This document shows positions 17,499 through 25,940 of a DNA stretch of 64,000 nt, in pieces. The DNA comes from Saccharopolyspora phatthalungensis (lineage in GTDB: Bacteria > Actinomycetota > Actinomycetes > Mycobacteriales > Pseudonocardiaceae). Position 1 is the stretch's first letter, and the number at the start of each line of letters is the position of its first letter. Under the pieces are notes generated by a model. The model had not been told where the DNA came from, did no database searches, and was given only the letters and a program-made list of their open reading frames with translations. The position numbers and the translations under genes were made by a program. Location of the stretch: contig NZ_JACHIW010000001.1 in NCBI RefSeq assembly GCF_014203395.1, positions 5,005,501 through 5,069,500 on the forward strand. The letters are read 5' to 3'.

Positions 17499-17635
17499 GG
17501 GCCATCCCCGCGATACAAAGCCAAACCGGGGCTGTGGGCCGGATGTCAAGCCTGAAACCTCGAAGAGGCGGCCGCCAGGCCGGGCTTGACCTCCGGAACA
17601 CAGCCCCCACACTCCACCGATCGCGGGGATGGCCC
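17499..17635. repeat. 137-bp interrupted palindrome with three paired segments
   Basis: Three nested arm pairs: 17499-17514 with 17620-17635 (16 bp, perfect), 17528-17536 with 17599-17607 (9 bp, perfect), and 17539-17552 with 17583-17596 (13 of 14). The unpaired segments between them are of nearly equal length (13 and 12 nt, then 2 and 2). The DNA or RNA could therefore extrude as one long stem with two internal bulges. It contains no gene. It could be a non-autonomous element, a structured RNA or a cruciform. Confidence 0.8.
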
Positions 17636-17645
17636 ATCCAACACC

Positions 17646-17832
17646 GAACCTCCCACAGCCCCAACCCCCTCGAAAGGTGCGCGAATCATGCCAAGGCGGC
17701 CCCCAAACCATGCCAACACGGAACCTCCCACAGCCCCAACCCCCTCGAAAGGCGCCAATTCCCCCGAAAACGCGCCTCCCAACCATGCCAACACGAAAAC
17801 CTCCCACAGCCCCAATCCCCTCGAAAGGCGCT
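17646..17832. repeat. Three direct repeats with ~75-bp period
   Basis: A ~34-bp sequence (core CTCCCACAGCCCCAA, then CCCTCGAAAGG) occurs at 17646-17680, 17721-17755 and 17797-17831. Adjacent sequence (ACCATGCCAACACG) repeats before the second and third copies, so the full unit is about 75 bp. The last copy abuts the stop of the XRE-cupin gene. Frames through it give only repetitive Gly/Trp-rich or Pro-rich peptides, so I treat it as non-coding. Confidence 0.8.
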
Positions 17833-18556
17833 AGGACTGCCGCGATCGCCGGCCCAGCAACTCAAGCGCATCGGCCGCGGATGTGAGCGGGCTGCCTTCT
17901 GGGAGGTCTCGGTCGGCGTCGCCGCTTGCGAGCTCGGCCCGGCCCACGACGAACCAGAGCCCCTGCGCGATCGAGTCGGTGTGGTTCAGGTAGAGGTGCG
18001 GTCGCTGAGATTCGAAGCACAGCGAGTCGCCGGGCCGCAATACGTAGGTGTCGAAATCGAGCTTGAGCGTCAGCTCGCCCCGGATCAGATATCCATATTC
18101 GATACCCGAGTGGCGCATGAGCTTGCCGTTCGCGGAGCTGGATCCGCCTGGAGCGTAGGTGGTGAGCAGCGGATCGACGAAAGTGTATCCGGCGACCGCC
18201 AGTCGTTCCCAGGTGACACCGTTGGTCATCTCGATGCGGGGGCTGTCCTCGTGCCGCTGCACAGGTTGAGGCGAGCGCGTCGCTTCGACCGGGGCGCTCG
18301 ACGGGTTCCGCAAGAGCCCGTCGAGCGAGATGCCGAGATGCGTGACCAGCGCGTAGAGGGTGCTCACCGACGGCTGTGTCTTGCCGTTCTCGACCTGCGA
18401 CAGCAGGCTCGCGGATATCCCAACGGCCGAGGCGACCGAGCGGAGGCTCAGTCCCTTGCTCGTGCGGGCCTGTCGCAGTCCCGCCCCGAGCTCAGCTTCG
18501 TCGACCATGTCCCTCCAGTCGGTTGGCGGCACCGGGCCGCCCCTCGTGTGATTCAC
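17831..18556 (-). CDS. XRE-family regulator with C-terminal cupin domain
   Basis: 241 residues. An XRE helix-turn-helix at about 22-80 (LRQARTSKGLSLRSVASAVGISASLLSQVENGK) is joined to a cupin sensor domain at about 130-225 (HSGIEYGYLIRGELTL, LRPGDSLCFESQRPHLYLN). Such regulators often control small-molecule catabolism, with the cupin binding the effector. GTG 18556 overlaps the stop of the PanE-like gene (GTGA). ATG 18508 is an alternative but has poor spacing to its GGAGGG. It probably controls the divergent Dabb/amidohydrolase operon as well as its own. Confidence 0.86.
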   Translation of the reverse strand: MNHTRGGPVPPTDWRDMVDEAELGAGLRQARTSKGLSLRSVASAVGISASLLSQVENGKTQPSVSTLYALVTHLGISLDGLLRNPSSAPVEATRSPQPVQRHEDSPRIEMTNGVTWERLAVAGYTFVDPLLTTYAPGGSSSANGKLMRHSGIEYGYLIRGELTLKLDFDTYVLRPGDSLCFESQRPHLYLNHTDSIAQGLWFVVGRAELASGDADRDLPEGSPLTSAADALELLGRRSRQS

Positions 18557-19602
18557 GTCCGGCTCAGTTCCCGAAGCAAGGCCAGGTTATCCGGCGAGGG
18601 CTTCACGTCGCCGCGCTCGATCCGGTGCGCGACCTCCACCACGGCGGAATTGACCGGGCTCGCCTCCCCGGCCCGGGCGAGTTCGCGTACCACCTGGCCG
18701 TTGATGTCGTCGACTTCGCTGTGCCTACCCTTGATCCAGTCTTGGAGGATCGTGGTCTTGCTGCTGGGAAGCACGAAACCACCCAGCAAGGTGTCGAGCA
18801 GCGTCTCGACCACCCGAGAGGGCTCCCCGACGTCCGCGGGCCCCAGACCGAAGATCGGCAGGACCGGGTACCCCTGCGCCGCACCGGCGTCCAGCGCCTC
18901 CTGTCCGGATCGCAGCATCAGATCACGCATCCCCGGCAGCGCGACCGCTTCGAGCATCGGCAACCCGAGAATGGCAGTGGTCACGAGGGTGGTCGCATTG
19001 CTGACCAGCTTCATCCACTTGGTCGCCCGGATGTCCGCCACGACCTCGACCGACCCGACGAGTTCGAGGAGCTCGGCAACCTCGCGCTCGCGCCCGGCGG
19101 TCGCGGGATCGATGCTGCCCACGGCGAACCACGATCGATCGTGTGGTGAATGTCGTTCGACCACGCCCGGATCGAACATCATCGACGTGATCTCGATGAC
19201 GCAACCCAGGGTGCGCTCGGGGCCGACCACGTCCGCGATCGTGTCCACCGTCATGCCGTTCTGCACGCCGACCAGTAGCCCGTCATCGGCCAGATAGGGG
19301 GCGATGAGATGAGCCGCCCAGCGTGAGTCGTAGGCCTTCATCAGCATCAGCACGATGTCGAACTTGTGGCGGAAGGTCGCTACCTCGCACAAGTGCGCAG
19401 TACGTACCTCGGTTCGCTCCGTTCTCGTGGGCAGCTCGACTCGCAGGCCATCCTTGCGTATCGTTTGCACGTGCTCGGGCCACTGATCGACCAGCAGCAC
19501 GTCGAGGCCCGCCCTGGTGAGGTCGGCGCCGATCGAGGCGCCATTCGCGCCGGCGCCGAGAATCAGGATCCGCTTCGTCCTGGTCGCATCCGAGATCGTC
19601 AC
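18553..19602 (-). CDS. 2-dehydropantoate 2-reductase-like (ApbA/PanE) dehydrogenase
   Basis: 349 residues from GTG 19602 with GAAAGG upstream. An N-terminal NAD(P) site (ILILGAGANGASIGADLTRAG) is followed by PanE-type helical sequence with the conserved Lys in TKWMKLVSNA and LVGVQNGMTV. PanE relatives reduce 2-oxo acids or oxidise hydroxy acids. It resembles the gene at 29572, so the two are paralogues in parallel modules. A role in the local catabolic pathway is more likely than pantothenate synthesis. Inserted residues around 255-290 make it longer than E. coli PanE. Confidence 0.82.
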   Translation of the reverse strand: MTISDATRTKRILILGAGANGASIGADLTRAGLDVLLVDQWPEHVQTIRKDGLRVELPTRTERTEVRTAHLCEVATFRHKFDIVLMLMKAYDSRWAAHLIAPYLADDGLLVGVQNGMTVDTIADVVGPERTLGCVIEITSMMFDPGVVERHSPHDRSWFAVGSIDPATAGREREVAELLELVGSVEVVADIRATKWMKLVSNATTLVTTAILGLPMLEAVALPGMRDLMLRSGQEALDAGAAQGYPVLPIFGLGPADVGEPSRVVETLLDTLLGGFVLPSSKTTILQDWIKGRHSEVDDINGQVVRELARAGEASPVNSAVVEVAHRIERGDVKPSPDNLALLRELSRT

Positions 19603-19645
19603 GGCACGCCTTTCGTGAGGTGGTCGCAGGCGGTCGCCCGTTGTA

Positions 19646-19662
19646 CTGATGTTAAGCATTAG
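19646..19662. promoter_or_regulatory. Imperfect palindrome in divergent promoter (possible XRE operator)
   Basis: CTGATG-TTAAG-CATTAG, five of six arm positions symmetric, midway between the divergent PanE-like and Dabb genes. It could bind the XRE-cupin regulator encoded by this operon. No second copy was found to support it. Confidence 0.35.
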
Positions 19663-19709
19663 TGAACGGTATCCGCTAGTAGTCCCGATCGATCCGAGGG
19701 AGTCCAATC

Positions 19710-20012
19710 ATGATCCGTCACATCGTGGCCTTTGAACTTGTCGCCCACGACGAAGCCGAGCGCGGCGAGGACGCGCGGACCATCAAGCGTGAACTCGAGT
19801 CGCTGGTCGGGCTCGTTCCGCAGATCCAGGAGTTGCATGTCGGAGTGGAACTAGGCTTGGTCAAAGGACATTGGGACGCCGTGCTCGTCTCCGACTTCGC
19901 GTCCGCCGACGACCTGGCGAGCTACCAGGAGCACCCCGAACATGTGCGGGCGGCCAAGGCGATCAGTCCGCTGATCGCCGCGCGTGCCGTGGTCGACTAC
20001 GAGCTTGCCTGA
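19710..20012 (+). CDS. Dabb-domain (stress-responsive A/B barrel) protein
   Basis: 100 residues, a single Dabb ferredoxin-like barrel. It has MIRHIVAFEL at the start, a central helix (ELESLVGLVPQIQELHVGVEL) and the ending DLASYQEHPEHVRAAKAI..VVDYEL. Members form dimers and sometimes act as small cyclases, isomerases or decarboxylases. GAGGGAG precedes the ATG. It is the first gene rightward from the divergent promoter and stands 250 bp before the amidohydrolase. Confidence 0.82.
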   Translation: MIRHIVAFELVAHDEAERGEDARTIKRELESLVGLVPQIQELHVGVELGLVKGHWDAVLVSDFASADDLASYQEHPEHVRAAKAISPLIAARAVVDYELA

Positions 20013-20051
20013 GACGTGACCGTGTTCGAGTGATCGTTCTACTTTTCCGTC

Positions 20052-20108
20052 TTGTCGATACTCCCGGCGTTCACCTACGATGAACGCCAGCGCTCATGCA
20101 AACGTTGC
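20052..20108 (+). promoter_or_regulatory. Promoter with LacI-type operator ahead of amidohydrolase
   Basis: TTGTCG at 20052-20057 and TACGAT at 20076-20081, 18 bp apart, form a plausible sigma-70 promoter. GCAAACGTTGC at 20098-20108, a near-palindrome of LacI-family type, lies just after the expected start of transcription. A similar site (GCAAACGTTTG) lies at 25916-25926. The LacI regulator encoded at 24267-25337 is the likely binder. Confidence 0.5.
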
Positions 20109-20259
20109 GCATCGAGGCGTGACACACTCCAAGGAGTCCAGCAATGGTGCTTTCACTCTCTGGTCCCCACCCGTGCCGTTCATGGCCGGGGCAGCGGCCG
20201 TACGGGACCTCGCCACGAGCCCCGCGCCGGGGCATGTCCGAGGTTGGGGTGTGAGCCCT

Positions 20260-21687
20260 ATGCGCGTTGTGATCGAGGATGCCGCGGTCGTGACAATGGA
20301 CGAAACGCTCGGCGACTTCGCCAGGGCGGACATCCTCGTCGAGGACGGAGCGATCGCCGAGATCGGTCCCGGACTCGATGTTCGTGACGCCGAGCGGATC
20401 GACGCCTCGTCGATGATCGCGATTCCGGGCTTGGTCGACACGCACCGGCACACGTGGCAAACCGGCCTCCGGGGAATTCTCGCCGACGGCAATATCCCTG
20501 ACTACCTTCGGGGTTTCCGGTTGCAGATGGCCACCAAGTACCGCGCGGAGGACATGTACGCCGGTAACTACGCGGGCGGTCTGGACTGCCTCAACTCCGG
20601 TGTGACAACGGTAGTGGACTACTGCCACAACATCCTCACCGAAGCCCATGCCCACGCTTCGGTGACGGGTTTGCGCGACTCCGGGGTACGCGCGCTGTAC
20701 GGGCACGGTCTTGTTCCCGTCACCGCCAATACGTGGTCGGAGGATCCTCGTCGAGGCGGAGCACCGGAGCGGGACGGTGGCTTCGGCTGGCGGGCGGCCC
20801 TGGCTCGTGCGATCCGCGAAGAGTACTTCGCCAGTGAGAACCAGTTGCTCCGGTTCGCAGTGGCACCGCAGGAGCTTGCGATCGCCCCGATCGAAGAGGT
20901 GCGTCAGGAATTCGAGCTCGCGCGCGAGCTGGGCGCTCGGATCACGTTCCATTCCAACCAGGTTCTCGTGCGCAACCTGTTCAAGGACATCGAGGTACTG
21001 CACGCCCATGGTCTCCTCGACGAGGATCTACTGCTCGTGCACGCCACTTTCACCACCGAGGAAGAGTGGAAGCTGCTGCGCGACACGGGAACCACGGTCT
21101 CGGTTTGTGCCGAAACCGAGATGCAGATGGGCATGGGCTTCCCGGTGATCCGTGAAGCCACCGAACACACTCCGGGGCCCAGCCTGGGCATCGACTGCAC
21201 GAGCAGCACCGGAGGCGACATGATCTCGCATGCGCGCCTGGTGCTCCAGGTGACGCGGTGGCGTGAGGACCAGCCGGAGTACGCACAGTCGCGACAACCC
21301 ACCCGGATGCGGTGGACGACCCGCGACGCGTTGCGGTGGCTCACCATCAACGGTGCGCGCGCGGCGGGCGTCGATGACGTGACGGGCAGTCTCACTCCCG
21401 GCAAGCGGGCGGACATTGTGCTGCTCGACATGAGCGGGATCAGCCAGGCCGGCTGGAACCGGCACGATCCCTGTGGCGCGGTCATCGCCCAGACGAACTC
21501 GGGCAATGTCCACACGGTTCTCGTCGATGGGCGGATCGTCAAACGGGACGGCCGGTTGACGCACGTGAACCTCGCTGGCGCACTCGCCGTGCTCGCGACA
21601 TCACACGACTACCTCTACGACCAGATGGCTTGCCACGGCGGGTTCATTCCGCAGCCGCCCGTCGAGCTCCCGGTATTCGACCGCTGA
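20260..21687 (+). CDS. Metal-dependent amidohydrolase (cytosine/atrazine-type deaminase-hydrolase family)
   Basis: 475 residues. Zn ligands of the AtzB/TrzN/SsnA group are visible: HRH in LVDTHRHTWQTG (about 57), His in ITFHSNQV, His in LLVHATF and Asp in LGIDCTSSTGGD. The C-terminus (GSLTPGKRADIVLLD) rebuilds the small beta domain. These enzymes hydrolyse C-N bonds, often deaminating heterocycles. The substrate is not determined. ATG 20260 starts at the beta domain (MRVVIEDAAVVTMDE), with GGGG ten bases upstream. It is 32 bases before the M24 gene, in one operon. A paralogue lies at 31131. Confidence 0.87.
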   Translation: MRVVIEDAAVVTMDETLGDFARADILVEDGAIAEIGPGLDVRDAERIDASSMIAIPGLVDTHRHTWQTGLRGILADGNIPDYLRGFRLQMATKYRAEDMYAGNYAGGLDCLNSGVTTVVDYCHNILTEAHAHASVTGLRDSGVRALYGHGLVPVTANTWSEDPRRGGAPERDGGFGWRAALARAIREEYFASENQLLRFAVAPQELAIAPIEEVRQEFELARELGARITFHSNQVLVRNLFKDIEVLHAHGLLDEDLLLVHATFTTEEEWKLLRDTGTTVSVCAETEMQMGMGFPVIREATEHTPGPSLGIDCTSSTGGDMISHARLVLQVTRWREDQPEYAQSRQPTRMRWTTRDALRWLTINGARAAGVDDVTGSLTPGKRADIVLLDMSGISQAGWNRHDPCGAVIAQTNSGNVHTVLVDGRIVKRDGRLTHVNLAGALAVLATSHDYLYDQMACHGGFIPQPPVELPVFDR

Positions 21688-21718
21688 GCGGCCTACGCGC
21701 AACGGAAAGGAATTCACT

Positions 21719-23104
21719 ATGAGCACGGCCACTTACGGCAGCATGAGCGTGGACTGGGAAAACCGGCTCGACGTCGACCGCATGCGCCGTGACCGGCTGG
21801 CACGGCTGAAAGCCGAGCTCGAGAAGTCCGACGTCGGCGCGCTGCTGGCTTTCGACTTTGGCAACATCCGCTACATGACCGCCACCCACATCGGGACGTG
21901 GGCGATGGACAAGCTGATCCGCTTCACCCTGATCACGCGCAACTCCGACCCGATCTCGTGGGACTTCGGCTCGGCCGCCAAGCACCACCAGCTGTTCAAC
22001 CCGTGGTTGTCTGAGACTACGGCGGAGGCCGATGCCGACCCCCACGCTCCGCATCACGGTGCGACTCGCCCACGCGCCGAGAGCGGGGCACGTGCGGGCA
22101 TCTCGATCTTGCGCGGTGCGTTCCACCCCGCCGCAGGCATCGCGGAGAACGTGGCCGCGAAAGTGAAGCGCGAACTGGAGAAGTTCGGCGTGGCGAATGA
22201 GCCATTGGGCGTCGACGTCGTCGAGCTGCCGATTCTGTCCGCCCTGGAAGCGGTCGGCGTCACCGTGGTCGACGGGCAGCAGATCTTTCTTGAGGCCCGC
22301 CGGATCAAGACACCCGACGAGATCGGCATGCTCACGCACGCCGCTTCGATGGTCGACGCCGCGTACGACAAGCTGTACGAGTTCCTTCGCCCTGGGGTCA
22401 GGGAGAACGAGGCGGTCGGACTGGTTGCCAAGACGCTCTACGACCTCGGTTCGGAGTACGTGGAGGGGGTGAACGCGATCTCGGGCGAACGCTGCGCACC
22501 TCATCCCCACGTGTACTCGGACCGGATCATCCGCCCCGGAGACCCCGCCTTCTTTGACATTCTCCATAGCTACAACGGTTATCGGACCTGCTACTACCGC
22601 ACGTTCGCGGTCGGCTCGGCCAGCCCCGCGCAGCGCGACGCCTACAAGATCGCCCGTGAGTACATGGACCGTGCGATCGCGGCGGTCCGCCCGGGCGCAA
22701 CGACGGCGGATGTCGTCTCGGTCTGGCCCACTGCGCGGGAATTCGGATTCCCGGATGAGGAGGCGGCGTTCGCCCTGCAGTACGGGCATGGGGTAGGGCT
22801 GTCGATCTGGGAGAAGCCGATCTTCTCCCGGCTGGTCTCCCTCGATCATCCGGAGGTCCTCGAACCGGGCATGGTCTTTGCGCTGGAGACCTACTGGCCG
22901 TCCAAGGACGGAATCGGCGCGGCGCGCATCGAGGAGGAACTCGTGGTCACCGAAACCGGATGCGAAGTGATCACAAAGTTCCCGGCCGAAGACCTGCTCG
23001 TGGCCGGTGGGAACCGCTACTACACGGTCGACGGACCGATGAACTCCATCCGCTCGTCGCAGTCGCACCTCAACACCAGCGCCGGCAAGGTGGAAGCGCG
23101 ATGA
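21719..23104 (+). CDS. M24-family ('pita-bread') enzyme, creatinase/DddP-like branch
   Basis: 461 residues. An N-terminal creatinase-like domain (GALLAFDFGNIRYMT) precedes a pita-bread catalytic domain from about 230. Of the five usual dinuclear metal ligands, Asp (AFFDILHSY), His (GHGVGL), Glu (FALETYW) and Glu (RIEEELVV) are present. The second Asp of the D-x-T-R-T motif is Cys (GYRTCYYRTF). The N-terminal half resembles DddP and creatinase more than true Xaa-Pro peptidases. It may therefore act on a small amine or betaine rather than on peptides; that is inference. Its ATGA stop overlaps the next start. It shares the Cys substitution with the copy at 26822. Confidence 0.85.
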   Translation: MSTATYGSMSVDWENRLDVDRMRRDRLARLKAELEKSDVGALLAFDFGNIRYMTATHIGTWAMDKLIRFTLITRNSDPISWDFGSAAKHHQLFNPWLSETTAEADADPHAPHHGATRPRAESGARAGISILRGAFHPAAGIAENVAAKVKRELEKFGVANEPLGVDVVELPILSALEAVGVTVVDGQQIFLEARRIKTPDEIGMLTHAASMVDAAYDKLYEFLRPGVRENEAVGLVAKTLYDLGSEYVEGVNAISGERCAPHPHVYSDRIIRPGDPAFFDILHSYNGYRTCYYRTFAVGSASPAQRDAYKIAREYMDRAIAAVRPGATTADVVSVWPTAREFGFPDEEAAFALQYGHGVGLSIWEKPIFSRLVSLDHPEVLEPGMVFALETYWPSKDGIGAARIEEELVVTETGCEVITKFPAEDLLVAGGNRYYTVDGPMNSIRSSQSHLNTSAGKVEAR

Positions 23105-24228
23105 CCCGGCACATGCACGCCGCCGTCTACCACGGCAAGCGTGATATTCGCTTCGAGGATGTCCCGCGGCCCCGCCCGGGCCCGGGTGAGTTGCTTCTGG
23201 AAGTCGGCGCCGTCGGCGTCTGCGGATCGGATGTGGCGGAGTGGGCGCACGGGCCGCATTTGCATCCCATCGACGCGCCCCACCCCGCTACCGGCCACGT
23301 CGGCCCGATCACGCCGGGACACGAGTTCTCCGGGACCGTGGTGGCGGTCGGCGAAGCCGTCGACGAATCGTGGCTCGGGCGGCGGGTGGCGTCCTGCGGC
23401 TCCGTGGCGTGTGGGCGCTGTGCCGCGTGTGGTCGTGGCCAATCGAATCAATGCATGCAGTACGCGGGAGTGGGGCTGCACCGCGCGGGTGCGCTCGCCG
23501 AGTACGTCGCGACGCCGGCGGAGAACTGCCTGGCCGTAGATGAGATACGGCTGACTCTCGACGAGGCTGCGCTGTGCCAGCCCATGTCGATCGCCGTACA
23601 CAACGTGTCGCGTGCCGGCGAGGTGGCGGGGCAGACGGTACTGGTGCAGGGCGTCGGCGGGATCGGGGCATTCCTCGTGTTCGCGCTCGCGCAGTCCGGT
23701 GCGGACGTCGTCGCGACCGACATGGACCCAGACCGGCTGACGCTCGCCGGGCGGCTGGGCGCTCGCGCGACGGTGCTGGTCACTGGAGGGGCGGGCGACC
23801 AGCACCACGTCCGCGAAGCCGTCGGTGACGCCGAATTGCGGGTCGTCTTCGAGGTGAGCGGTTCCCGGTCAGGGGTGCTCTCGGCACTCGGTATATCGCC
23901 GCGAGGCTGCCGGATTGTGCTGGTCGGAATTCAGCAGGCTCCGGTCGAGATCGACCTTGCCGCGGTCACTCTGGAGGAGAAGATCCTCATCGGCACGAAC
24001 GCCCTCGTCCGTGAGATCGACTTTCCGCGCGCCGTCGAACTTGTCGCGCGGGGCCGGGGTCTCTGGCATCTCGTCGCGCCTCGGGTCGAACCCATGACGG
24101 ATCTGGTTGACAAGGTGCTCCGACCGATGAGTGAGGGCCAACGGCTCGCGGTCAAGACGCTTCTCGATCCGCGTGCGACGATCTCTCGTCCGCTGCGGAC
24201 CGGCGTGGCGGAAAGCGGTGCGCCGTGA
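23101..24228 (+). CDS. Zinc-dependent alcohol dehydrogenase (threonine/butanediol dehydrogenase-like)
   Basis: 375 residues of the medium-chain dehydrogenase family. Catalytic zinc ligands are in GVCGSDVAEW and GHEFSG. The structural zinc lobe is CGRCAACGRGQSNQC. The NAD site is VQGVGGIGAFLVF followed by DMDPDRL. It oxidises a secondary alcohol or similar product from the upstream enzymes. The ATG overlaps the M24 stop by four bases. It is the last gene of the operon and converges on the LacI gene. Confidence 0.88.
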   Translation: MTRHMHAAVYHGKRDIRFEDVPRPRPGPGELLLEVGAVGVCGSDVAEWAHGPHLHPIDAPHPATGHVGPITPGHEFSGTVVAVGEAVDESWLGRRVASCGSVACGRCAACGRGQSNQCMQYAGVGLHRAGALAEYVATPAENCLAVDEIRLTLDEAALCQPMSIAVHNVSRAGEVAGQTVLVQGVGGIGAFLVFALAQSGADVVATDMDPDRLTLAGRLGARATVLVTGGAGDQHHVREAVGDAELRVVFEVSGSRSGVLSALGISPRGCRIVLVGIQQAPVEIDLAAVTLEEKILIGTNALVREIDFPRAVELVARGRGLWHLVAPRVEPMTDLVDKVLRPMSEGQRLAVKTLLDPRATISRPLRTGVAESGAP

Positions 24229-24266
24229 CCACCGGCTCGATGGTGCCAGCCTCCTACCGGACGGCC

Positions 24267-25337
24267 TTATTCCCCTTCAAGGCCATATGTGCCCGAGGCA
24301 CGAGCCTTCCGGGCGCGTTTGCGGGCCCGGAGACGTGGCTGAGAGGTCGAACCGCGGACGGTCAGGTGGACGGGCAGGCGTACCAGCTGCTGCGTCGCGG
24401 TGTCCGCGAGCAGAGCGGCCGCCGCAGCCCTGCCGAGTTCGGCCAAGGGCACGCTCACCGTGGTCAGGCCCGGGCCAATGTCGGCGGACAAGAGTGTGTC
24501 GTTGTACCCGGCGACCGAGACATCGTCGGGACACGTCATCCCGCGCGAGCGCAGCTCGCGCATCGCGCCGACCGCCATCAGATCATTTCCGGCGACCACG
24601 GCAGTGATCTCGGCCCCGGAGTCGAGGAGGTTCCGCATCGTGTGGCGGCCGGCCTCGATGGTGAAACCGTCGCCGGTCACGACCGGACACGCGGTTGCCT
24701 CCAGGCCGGCTTGCGCGACGGCCGCTTCGAAACAACGCCTGCGGTCGTGGCCGGCCGACGTGTTTTCCGGGCCGGCGAGATGCGCGATAGAGGCGTGGCC
24801 GAGCTTACGAAGATGCGCGAAAACCTGCTGGATCCCCGACGCGTCGTCGCTGACGACGGCGGGGAAGAGTGGCTCGTCCGTCGTCCTGTTCAGCAGGACG
24901 GCGCGGACGCCCTGCCCGTGTACGTCGCGCAGGAAGGGGTCGTCGCGCATCGCCGTGGTGAAGATGAATCCGTCCACCTGGCGGGCGCTGAGGGTTTCGA
25001 ACGCTGTGCGCTGCTTGTCGTGTTCACCGTCGGTGTTCGCGATCAGGGCCGTCATTCCCTGGCCGAGCAGTACGCTCTCGATTCCCCGGATCATCGGGGG
25101 GTAAAGGGGGTTGGTGAAGTCCGGGATCAGCACGCCGACAGTAGCGGACTGCTGCTTGCGCAGGCCGCGGGCCAGCGCGTTCGGAGCGTACCCGAGTGCG
25201 CGGACCGCGTCGTCGATGCGCTGCGCTGTCACCGGGTGAACCTTCGCGCGCGTCGCGGGGCTCAGCGCGCGCGAGACCGTGGCGATGTGCACGTCGGCAT
25301 GAGCCGCCACATCGTGCAAGGTGACCCGTGCCCTCAT
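24267..25337 (-). CDS. LacI-family transcriptional regulator
   Basis: 356 residues. The helix-turn-helix is at the extreme N-terminus (VTLHDVAAHADVHIATVSRALSP), followed by a hinge and a periplasmic-binding-protein-like sensor domain (VGVLIPDFTNPLYPPMIRGIE..DVSVAGYNDT). ATG 25337 places the motif at residue 5, as is usual. It lies between two related operons and probably represses both through GCAAACGTT(T)GC-like sites at 20098 and 25916. A basic tail (RLRARKRARKARA) is unusual. Confidence 0.9.
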   Translation of the reverse strand: MRARVTLHDVAAHADVHIATVSRALSPATRAKVHPVTAQRIDDAVRALGYAPNALARGLRKQQSATVGVLIPDFTNPLYPPMIRGIESVLLGQGMTALIANTDGEHDKQRTAFETLSARQVDGFIFTTAMRDDPFLRDVHGQGVRAVLLNRTTDEPLFPAVVSDDASGIQQVFAHLRKLGHASIAHLAGPENTSAGHDRRRCFEAAVAQAGLEATACPVVTGDGFTIEAGRHTMRNLLDSGAEITAVVAGNDLMAVGAMRELRSRGMTCPDDVSVAGYNDTLLSADIGPGLTTVSVPLAELGRAAAAALLADTATQQLVRLPVHLTVRGSTSQPRLRARKRARKARASGTYGLEGE

Positions 25338-25469
25338 GGCTAGTAAGGATAACCGATTCGCACACCACATCATGACAATGCGGTGGAGCACGGCAGCTCC
25401 AGTGCTGACGGCTCACCGGAGCCGCCACCGGGCGATCGGGCCGCCGCAAACAGGTCGAAAGGCGGAACC

Positions 25470-25869
25470 ATGAAAGGTTTGCTTAGCGAGGAGCACATCC
25501 TCGTCGCCGCAGGCACATATGCTGACTGCGGCCGGTGTCGGGCTGGAGCTGTTCCAGTTTCTGGTTCCCGAGGTTGTCCCGAGCGGGTCGGAAATGGAAT
25601 ATTGGCGGCAAGGACTGTGGCATCTCTGTTTCACCGACCCCGATGTGGTGTCCGCCGCGCAACGAGTAGTCGCGCACGGCGGTCGGCAGGTCTGTCCAAT
25701 TTCGACGTTCGTGCCGGGGCGGCCGTGGCGGCTCGTGTACTGCCGTGATCCGTGGGGCACGACGCTGGAGATCATGTCGCACAGCTATGCCGAAGTGTTC
25801 TCCGGTTGGCCGCAGCCCGGGAAGACAACCCCGCAGTCATGGGCCGCCCCGGACGCGGTCGGGCGCTGA
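25470..25869 (+). pseudogene. VOC-family gene with internal deletion
   Basis: A proper start (ATG 25470, GAAAGGCGG upstream) gives MKGLLSEEHI, a typical VOC N-terminus. About ten codons later the reading leaves frame. The C-terminal part continues in another frame from about 25519: GVGLELFQFLVP, GLWHLCFTDPD, VYCRDPWGTTLEIMSHS. The latter contains the usual metal Glu of the family. About 40-60 residues with the first His ligand are missing. The gene is dead unless the short C-terminal piece is translated. Confidence 0.6.
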
Positions 25870-25913
25870 CCGTCCGGGCCTTCGGACTCCGCCACGGGGT
25901 CTGCGAGGCAAGT

Positions 25914-25929
25914 GTGCAAACGTTTGTAC
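25914..25929. promoter_or_regulatory. LacI-type operator upstream of dehydrogenase operon
   Basis: GTGCAAACGTTTGTAC, a palindrome with one mismatched pair, directly before AAGGAG and the GTG start at 25941. It resembles the site at 20098 and is a likely target of the LacI protein encoded just upstream on the other strand. Confidence 0.55.
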
Positions 25930-25940
25930 GAAGGAGTGCA

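Noticed and set aside
17646..17832. The three direct repeats as a CRISPR array
   Set aside because: Only three units. Repeat flanks are partly conserved too (75-bp tandem-like unit), spacers are not unique sequences of even length, and no cas genes are near.
17534..19297. 587-codon plus-strand frame through the repeats and the XRE/PanE genes
   Set aside because: It begins in non-coding repeats and then mirrors two recognisable minus-strand genes.
18553..19602. Calling the PanE-like genes panE for pantothenate synthesis
   Set aside because: Two diverged copies with an insertion, both in catabolic operons, make a pathway-specific role more likely.
21719..23104. Naming the M24 gene as DMSP lyase (dddP) or creatinase
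   Set aside because: N-terminal similarity is suggestive, but a metal ligand differs and there is no supporting DMSP or creatine context.
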